Below, in pieces: positions 57,664 to 64,000 of a stretch of DNA of 64,000 nt. The translations under genes and the position numbers were made by a program. Origin of the DNA: Lactifluus volemus (taxonomy: Eukaryota > Basidiomycota > Agaricomycetes > Russulales > Russulaceae); assembly GCA_022376515.1 (NCBI GenBank), contig WTXI01000054.1:124001-188000 (forward strand), in the 5' to 3' direction. The notes beneath the pieces were generated by a model. That model did not search any database and was not told the origin of the DNA. It saw nothing but the letters and a program-made list of their open reading frames with translations. Position 1 is the first letter of the stretch, and each line of letters starts with the position of its first letter.

Positions 57664-59357
57664 TGTTCCCTGGACATTCCTCTGACTTTCCCTAGGAAAG
57701 CCTCCTTGTCCTTGTCTTCTTCATCTGGTTTCTCCTCTGGTTCGGCGGTGGTAGCCTCTTTTGCTACCACTCGTTTTGGCGCAGTTTTCCAGGTATTCGT
57801 CCTTCCTTTCTTTTTGGGACAGACCCTGGCCATGTGGCCGGTTTCCTTGCAGAAGAAACAAGCCCCTTTCTTCATGAGGCTGTCTTTTTCTGCGTCCGTC
57901 ATGGCGTTGACTTGGATGTTGTCTACATCCATGGCATCGGAGCGTCAGTCCTTCTGTCTGTTCTTGGCACGTTCTTACCAGGTGTGCCTGCCATCTTTGC
58001 TTTCTTTGTACTTTTTGACACGTTCCTGGAACCCGTGTGCACCCCACTCCGCCCACTTGGCTTGTTCGGCCCTTGCCGCATCTGCCCATTGCTGGAAGGT
58101 GCGTGGGGCTGGGTTGATATGGTAGAGGGCATTGTGTAGTGCTTGTTGAAGTCCTTGTTGAAACATGATGATGGTTCCCTTGTCCTAAAGGCTTCTGTTT
58201 GCCTTCCTGGCAAGTTCCGTGAAGTCGCTGATGTAGGTGTCTAACTCCCCTCCCTTCATTTGAAGGTTGGAGAGGTTTCTTTCTGCATTTTGTTCTGCTG
58301 CCGTGTCCTGGAACGCATTCCTGAATTCGTCTGCAAAAGTGTCCCACAGCCATTGGTTGTCGTAACCAACTGGGTTCACGTTTTGTATCGTGACATTGTG
58401 TAACCATTGGATCTGGGTCCTATTCCAGTTGGCAACCTTGGGTCCTTTAATGTAGGACAGGCAATTGGCAACCCTTTGGTAAGGGAGGGCGAAGGTGTAG
58501 TTGAAGGTGTTGTTGAGGCAAAAAAGGTTCCATTCGTCCATGAAGTCATCTGCTTTCTGCCTATCTCTATCAAAGATGGTGGGTGGTTGCCCAGTAGGTG
58601 CTCCCATGAGGTAGCCTGGGCCTGGCATCGGTCCTTGTGGCAGTCCACCCCCTGGGGGTCCTCCTCCTGGGGGTCTGGCCAGGGGCCAGCCTGGGGGTCC
58701 TCCTCCATGAGGTGGGCCTTGAGGCGGTCCTTGCGGCGGGCCCTGAGGTGGTCCTTGAGGTGGTCCTGGAGGCGGTGCTCCTCCCTGGTTGAGTACCCAT
58801 CCTTGATCAATAATTGGGGGGAGTGGTCCTCCTCCTCTTATCGCTAGGTTGGCCACGGCTGTTGGTGCTTCGGTCATGGTCGCTCTAACTTGTATCGATT
58901 CTGGTTCTATTGTGATGGCATCCACCTGTTCCACCAGGTGGGTCATCGGGGTGTTCGCTGGTGGTTCTTGGTAGGAGTGGGTGGACAGGGGAGTTATCAG
59001 TTCCGGTTCCCCTGTGCTCCCATTGTCTTCACTGTCCTCCCTTATTGCATTAAGAGCGCGGTTGTTCGGGTGTTGGGCATCGCTTTCGTGCCACCATCCT
59101 GCTCCTGCTGCTTCATTGAGTCTGAATGCGGGACAGGATTTGAGTATTTCATGGTGGCGTAGTACGGCGTGCCAGACGTCGTTGATGAACTCTATGCGGA
59201 CTGACTCCCCTTCTTGCGCAACACAGTAGCACTGGTCTATGGGGTTCTAGTCTATACTGCCTTTCACATGCGTGGGTAAGTCGTCGTTGTATCGGGTGGG
59301 CACTGGGATCAGTGTTTCATCGTCGGGAAATTCTATTCTGAGGAGGGTCGCGCTCAT
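57618..59357 (-). pseudogene. Gypsy Gag, one TAG stop
   Basis: Starts MSATLLRIEFPDDETLIPVP at ATG 59,357; a TAG interrupts near 59,250 (VKGSID-NPIDQCYCV). The frame then runs through a Pro/Gly-rich repeat (PPQGPPQGPP-like, about 58,700-58,790) and the Gag core QKADDFMDEWNLFCLNNTFN with FADEFRNAFQDTAAEQNAER. It ends with the CCHC knuckle CFFCKETGHMARVC (57,850) and MLKDEGF. The protease frame overlaps this end, so Pol expression would need a frameshift at about 57,620-57,660. Confidence 0.8.
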
Positions 59358-59412
59358 GTTGCAACTGCAAGTACGCTGACTTCTGAGGCAGTTCTGGCAA
59401 AGGGATGAGAAT

Positions 59413-59679
59413 CTAGGCGCCGTTGTGTTCTAGTTCTGGGTCAAGTGTTTCCAATAGGATTGTCTTGCTTCTGTAGTCTTCTAGACTGTCGCTCAGGATC
59501 TCGTCTGCTTGCTTGATGGTCTGGGCAAGTTCGTGGAGTTCCGTCAGGAGCCTTCGCTTCTTTTCGCCTGTAGCTAGGTCAAGTAGGAGGAGTACTGTGT
59601 AGTATTCCTTCTCCGCAGAGATCCGGATGGCAAGCGCCTCTACCAGATGTTCAATGCGGTTGTTTGGGGGTTCTGCCAC
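59413..59679 (-). CDS. Small ORF upstream of Gypsy Gag
   Basis: 88-aa frame, MAEPPNNRIEHLVEALAIRI ... LETLDPELEHNGA, starting 30 nt after the LTR/primer-binding site. The same ORF, decayed, follows the older 5' LTR at 52,050-52,277, so it is a fixed part of the family. Helical, charged and without a known domain; it may be the first part of Gag. Confidence 0.6.
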   Translation of the reverse strand: MAEPPNNRIEHLVEALAIRISAEKEYYTVLLLLDLATGEKKRRLLTELHELAQTIKQADEILSDSLEDYRSKTILLETLDPELEHNGA

Positions 59680-59697
59680 CTTTCAGTGGTGCGTGGG

Positions 59698-59708
59698 AGC
59701 TTGGACTT
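59698..59708 (-). promoter_or_regulatory. Self-priming primer-binding site of the Gypsy element
   Basis: On the coding strand AAGTCCAAGCT begins 1 nt after the 5' LTR. It is the exact complement of AGCTTGGACTT in the LTR, located about 35 nt after a TATATAAG box. In Tf1 the first 11 nt of the RNA anneal to the primer-binding site; the arrangement here is the same. The older copy repeats it (51,833-51,843 with 52,018-52,028). Confidence 0.8.
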
Positions 59709-59709
59709 A

Positions 59710-59911
59710 TGTTAGGGACTAGCTGTTCCTAGTTCCTAAGATAGGATCAAGTCGTTCAGAGAGGACCAATGGAGACGTGAGTCTAAGTTGGGTCTAGCTA
59801 AGTTATAGCACTTAGAGGGCTTTCAGAGAGGAGAGAGTCACAAGGGGATTTGTGAGGAGGTTCAAGAGGCTAGTATTGGAGAGAAGTCCAAGCTGGAGAG
59901 CAAGGACACAT
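59710..59911 (-). repeat. Gypsy 5' LTR, truncated
   Basis: The 202 bp nearest the internal region match 52,278-52,480 with few differences. Similarity ends at GGACACA, where relic Gypsy pol begins. Confidence 0.85.
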
Positions 59912-61614
59912 CCTAGGGTACCCATGGCTGAAAGTGTTTCAACCCAAATTCAACTGGAAGACCAGTCAGATGAAGGGACCCCCAGTGCAACTGGAAGCCA
60001 AATGGTACAACTGAGTAAAGAAAAGACAAGAACAAATGATTGTATGATGAGCACACATAGATCCTGCCTGGAAAGAGGGAGACAAAATTATCCTAGTCAG
60101 CAAAGTTAATATGGCACAACAGTGGGCAGAAGAAGCAAATAAAGACAAAGCAAAAGTAGAAATTCCCCCACAGTACTGAGACTTTGCTCAGAAGAAGGAG
60201 CAAAGAGATTCCCACCATCCAGACCAGAGGATCATGCGATCAAATTAAAGCTGGGAGCACCAGATGTCATCAACTGCAAGGTGTATCCCCTAACCACAGT
60301 GGAGAAACAAGTGATGAAGGAGTGGATTGATAAACATGAACAAAAGAACTACATTAAAAAATCCAACTTCCCCTGGTCAATGCCCTGGTTCTTCATCAAA
60401 AAGAAAGATGACAGTCTTTGTCCCATCCAAGACTATCATGAGGTCAACAAGTAGACAGTCAAGGACATCTACCCCATGCCAAGGATAGAACAAATAATGG
60501 AGGAACTCAGTGGCAAGGAACTGTTCACCAAATTTGACATCCAATTGGGGTATCACAATATACACATCAAAGAAGAGAACTGCTGGAAGGTGGCCTTCAA
60601 AACCCCCTTCAGACTATACCACCCTAATACTATGCTATTTGGGCTGAACAATTCCCCAGCTACCTTCCAATGAATGGTAGATAGAGCCTTCAAACCCATC
60701 TACAATAAATTCCCTGGAGAATGCCATGGATATATGGATGACTTCCTGATAGCCATACACAAAGACCCAGCCTGCCATTGCTTGATAATGTGAAAAGTCC
60801 TACAGGTATTCTGTAACCACAGTCTATTTCTCAAACTCCCCAAATGTGAGTTTGAAAAGAAAGTGGTGGAATATCTAGGCATCTATGTAAAAGATGGAAC
60901 CATCCATATAGACCCAACTAAATGAAGGAGACTAGTGATGTGGTCACAACAATTGTCAACCATGACCCAAGTACAAAGTACTCTAGGTGTCCTAGGATAT
61001 CAAAGGCCATTCATCAGAGAGTTTGCCCATATCACCAAGCCACTCACAAGCCTCCTTAAAAAGGGGCAGACATTCAAATGGACACAAGAGTGCACAGACA
61101 CTCTGAACAAACTAATTAATATAGTCATCAGTGACCCTGTGCTCTTTCAACCAGATGAAACTAAACAATTTGAGTTGGAAGTGAATGCCTCCCAGTATGT
61201 AATAAGAGCCATCCTCTACCAGTGCAATGACAATAGGAAGTAAAGACCAGTGGCCTACCACTTAGAAACCTTGAATGAAGCTGAATGTAGCTATGATTGT
61301 CATGAGAACATGACATCATGGTCATGGGTGACTGTTACCTACCCCTTTTCTTTTCTTACTCATCGACATGTTGGACGATTCTCTTACCTTCTGTTAGCTT
61401 CCATAACATTCTGGTCTGTTCTACTGCACTCCATACATTTACAGGCTCATCCCTGAACATTCTAGTACAGTCTATAGTTTCAGTATATATATTCCTTATA
61501 CCTCTGAGACAGGCCTTAAGCTCGTTCTCCTGTAGAACTCAGGCAGTCCATACAGCAAGCAATACAAGTGGCTTTGGCCTTCCCTCCTCTTCTTCTCTGA
61601 AAGACCGCTTCCTC

Positions 61615-63049
61615 AAGCCTTCTTGACTTCTTACCACCATCATCGAAATTTTCTCGATGTCTTATCCCCCCATTCTCGACCTTCAGTCCTTCAACAAAGC
61701 CAAGGACGACCGCACCCTGGAAGTCCCAGGTGCAGCTGAAGCAATAAACGCGGCCGTGGAGGTTGTCTGCAAAATCCCAGATGACGTCCAGCGAGGACAT
61801 CGCTTAGGCGATGGATTGGACGTGGTTGAGGCAGCCCTTAGAGCCGCCTTCGCTCCCCAAGCCGTTGACCCCCCTCCTACTTCCTCTGTAGCCCCCACTG
61901 AGCCCCCGGGCTCGCTTGGCGAGGCTGGCACATCAAATTCCCAGTCGCCTTTTACACCGTTTTGCACTGGGACCCCCGTTTCACAGCCCAACACTCCACA
62001 CCCTGAGCCCTCCAGTGATTCTCCAGGCGAAGGGCAGGCGGGCACGACCCCTAGGGCAAAGGGCAAACCCCTAACCCGAAGGGCTCTTTCTGCGGCTGAC
62101 GAACTCTCCGTGTTCGACATCCACAATATATTCCGTCGCCGCTGGTTCTTATCACGGGACCACCTCGTGGCTAACGTCATTTCGGCCCAAAAGGCCGAAG
62201 ATGGAAAAGTTTTTTGGGTTGAGTTCGCTCCCCAGTTCCACGCTCACCTGGTCAAGTGCGCTGTTGCGCTTGTACCTCGCCCCCTTAACAAGGTGAAAAA
62301 GGTGATGTTCGGATACATCTTAGAGCTTCTTAACGGAGAGGGCCCCCAAGCCTTCTTTGATCTCTCCAAGGGACAGAGAGTGGCATCTCTGGCTCTGAAG
62401 GAGAAGAGGCGACTTGCACGGAAAAGGAATCGCGCATCGAGGCAGGAGCGCCGGAAGGCCGCTGCCGAGGCAGCCAATGGCAAACCACAACGGTCATGCA
62501 AGTACTGCAAGCGAGAGTTTGCGACGCGCAGGGCCGCCAAGTGACACCGATGCCCTTTCTCCAAGGAGGATAGTGATGAGAGTGGGGAGGCGAGCGGCAA
62601 AGGCAAGTCCCGAGCTGCCCCGAAACCGAACAAGCCGGCCCCCAAGACTCGAGACGCTCCCCCCAACCCCCCAGTCAGCACCATGACCACCGCTCAATCT
62701 CAGGCTAAGAAGACGCAAGACCAACATCCATCGAAAAAGAAGAAGAAGTCAAGCTCGACATCGAAGCCTCAAGAACCGACGCCAACAACGACAACTCCTG
62801 GCCCCCGGCAAAGTGCGGCAACGCACGTCCCCAATCGCACGTTAGGCAGAGTGCTAGCCTCCGACCAGCCGTACGAGATGACCTCCGACCACCGCTCGTC
62901 ACGACTCAACACCGAGACGAAACGCAGGACAAGGAGAGGGTTATTGGACAAATTGCATGAGTAGCTTTACACCGCGGACACTGTATAGTTACAACACGGT
63001 ATATAGGGCGGTCCCCTGAATCCGTCTCAACAGAGAAAAGTTCACACAC
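61615..63049 (+). mobile_element. Retroposon copy 3, diverged, with perfect 15-bp target duplication
   Basis: Flanked by AAAGACCGCTTCCTC at 61,600-61,614 and 63,050-63,064. The 5' leader (CCTTCTTGACTTCTTACCAC) and 3' UTR (AATCCGTCT...AGAAAAGT) align with copies 1 and 2. Instead of a long A run it ends in ACACACA. Inserted in the solo LTR. Confidence 0.85.
61657..62964 (+). pseudogene. Unrecognised C2HC zinc-finger protein of the retroposon family, copy 3
   Basis: Starts MSYPPILDLQSFNKAKDDRT. The core is clearly homologous to copies 1 and 2 (DELSVFDIHNIFRRRWFLS, AEDGKVFWVEFAPQFHAHLV, YILELLNGEGPQAFFDLSKG), as are the basic stretch RLARKRNRASRQERRK and the finger CKYCKREFATRRAAK-stop-HRC. The single TGA at the finger replaces Arg (a CGA-to-TGA change would explain it). 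After a frame jump the C-terminus reads VLASDQPYEMTSDHRSSRLN then TRRGLLDKLHE. Linkers differ strongly from copies 1 and 2, so this is a separate subfamily. Confidence 0.72.
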
Positions 63050-63522
63050 AAAGACCGCTTCCTCTTTGAGTGAAGCCTTTAAAGACTTGTGTGAATCATG
63101 CCACAGTCAAGTCTTCTACCTCTGAACCTCTGACTAGACCTTCACATCTTAGTTCTTGTGGCTGCTTTGTCATTCCACTTAGTCAGTGTGACTTAGAATC
63201 AAAACCACACGCCACAGTGACCTGACTGTGACAATGATATCTTTGACCACAAGCTCATGGTGGTGGTCAAAGGACTAGAGAACTGATAGCACCTTCTACT
63301 AGGAGGGTAGCATGAAGTCTTGGTGTTCACAGACCATACCAATCTATAGCACTGGTGCAACCCACAGAAAATCAATAGGAGGGTCATGAGGTATATTCCC
63401 CAACTAGCAGAGTACAGCTACAAGTTAATACACAAGCCTGGGAAGTACAATAAAGCAGACTACCTCTCATGCTGCCCTAACTATGATCAAGGAAAGGAGG
63501 ACAACCAGGATGTCACAGTGCA

Positions 63523-64000
63523 TCAGGAAAACCCTACATGGTTAAATCTGCACAATGAACCAAATGGTACAAAAAAACCTAAATGGTGTATGAAACTGCT
63601 ATATTTTGGTCATAATTGGTTTACTTGCAACATCCTTGTTATTTGTTTGAAAAAGTTTCAGTTTTTTTGTGTTTTTTGGTGCTAAGCAAATGGAAATATT
63701 GTAAACTCTCAAATGACAAACTTGCAGTTTTTATTTTATTTTGCCAAACACTACAATTTGTACCAAAATTTTTTATTGGAATAATATGATAATACATTTA
63801 CTAGATACTGTATGCAAATTGTAGTCACTCCAAGTTTCTCCCCCATTTCTTGCTCATCCAGAAGGGGGGGTTGATCCGGTAGGGGGGGCACAGGAGGCGC
63901 AGGAGGCGCGGGAGGTGGGGGAGGCATGGGAGGCGCGAGAGGCGCGGGAGATGCGGGAGGCGCGGGAGATGCGGGAGATGCGGGAGGCGCGGGAGATGCG
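63523..64000. mobile_element. Start of another minisatellite-bearing element, running off the window
   Basis: Gypsy similarity stops at GATGTCACAGTG (63,522). The new sequence begins CATCAGGAAAACCC, like the terminus at 50,051, continues AT-rich, then enters a GGAGGCGCGGGA minisatellite from about 63,890. No coding sequence seen; the other end is outside the window. Confidence 0.45.
63890..64000 (+). repeat. GGAGGCGCGGGAGATGCGG-type minisatellite, cut by window end
   Basis: Imperfect 9-10 bp units (GGAGGCGCG, GGAGATGCG) similar to the array at 50,400-50,905. Confidence 0.8.

Larger units (their letters stand above)
52278..59911 (-). mobile_element. Ty3/Gypsy chromodomain retrotransposon (Tf1/MarY1-like)
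   Basis: 3' LTR 52,278-52,722 (445 bp, TGTTA...TAACA in either reading), internal region 52,723-59,709, 5' LTR from 59,710, truncated at 59,911. In order on the minus strand: primer-binding site, Gag, CCHC knuckle, protease, RT, RNase H, integrase, chromodomain, then an additional zinc-knuckle ORF and a purine-rich tract (GACGGGAGGTAA) before the 3' LTR. It inserted into an older copy of the same family (junction at 52,277). The right end joins relic Gypsy pol directly, so that side was rearranged. Confidence 0.92.
61298..63233. mobile_element. Solo LTR (TGTCATG...TGTGACA) containing retroposon copy 3
   Basis: Begins TGTCATGAGAACATGACATC and ends GACCTGACTGTGACA, with a 5-bp target duplication ATGAT on both sides and Gypsy sequence continuing across it. 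Without retroposon copy 3 and one copy of its target duplication it is about 485 bp, a size typical of an LTR. No internal coding region, so it probably arose by LTR-LTR recombination. Confidence 0.75.
59912..63522 (+). mobile_element. Relic plus-strand Gypsy pol, split by a solo LTR
   Basis: 59,912-61,297 and 63,234-63,522 correspond to protease-to-RNase H of the same Gypsy family, read on the plus strand. Recognisable pieces are MPRIEQIMEELSGKELFTKF, MLFGLNNSPATFQ, SPVLFQPDE-like RNase H sequence, and then YIPQLAEYSYKLIHKPGKYN. It is full of stops. The two parts are interrupted at ATGAT (61,293-61,297; 63,234-63,238) by a solo LTR. Confidence 0.85.

Overview
The window is nuclear DNA of a basidiomycete fungus, most likely an Agaricomycete. 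The evidence is short (about 50-65 bp) GT-AG introns, basidiomycete-type housekeeping proteins, a single-chain urease, a fungal sesquiterpene synthase and MarY1/Tf1-type retrotransposons. The species cannot be fixed from sequence alone.

Bases 1-32,850 are a gene-dense host region. In order: a complex I subunit (NDUFB10 type, +), a TRAP-alpha/IRC22 ER protein (-), the WD40 protein Swd2 (-), RNA polymerase subunit RPB5 (+), a sesquiterpene synthase (+), mevalonate kinase (-), cystathionine beta-lyase (-), a ZNHIT1/Vps71 zinc-HIT protein (+), two pepsin-like aspartic proteases plus a relic (-), an unidentified gene (-), C-5 sterol desaturase ERG3 (+), the nucleoporin RAE1/Gle2 (-), tRNA-Arg(CCG) (-), an MFS transporter (+), urease (-), ribosomal protein eL34 (+) and the 3' two thirds of an SPX-domain phosphate transporter (-). 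Three isoprenoid genes (sesquiterpene synthase, mevalonate kinase, ERG3) lie within 15 kb. Several conserved genes carry what look like single-base deletions, often in homopolymers; these are either assembly errors or decay.

Bases 32,858-64,000 are a nested transposon block. A TIR element with TA target sites (32,858-40,757) contains a nearly complete Copia element and a poly(A)-tailed retrocopy. A second TIR/TA element (49,429-51,711) sits in an old Gypsy LTR and itself holds an element rich in G+A minisatellite. A full-length chromodomain Gypsy lies at 52,278-59,911, followed by relic Gypsy sequence split by a solo LTR. The 5' exons of the broken phosphate transporter lie inside the block, inverted, at 43,770.

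The most notable item is a family of three intronless 1.4-1.55 kb elements (39,130; 41,509; 61,615). Each encodes the same unrecognised protein, about 430-460 aa, with a C2HC zinc finger, and has no reverse transcriptase. All three start at the same 5' position and are flanked by 11-15 bp target-site duplications; two end in long poly(A). They look like ORF-only, non-autonomous retroposons. Other points are a Tf1-style self-priming signal and an extra zinc-knuckle ORF in the Gypsy element, and a pattern of CGA-to-TGA nonsense changes in the retroelements that suggests CpG methylation and deamination.
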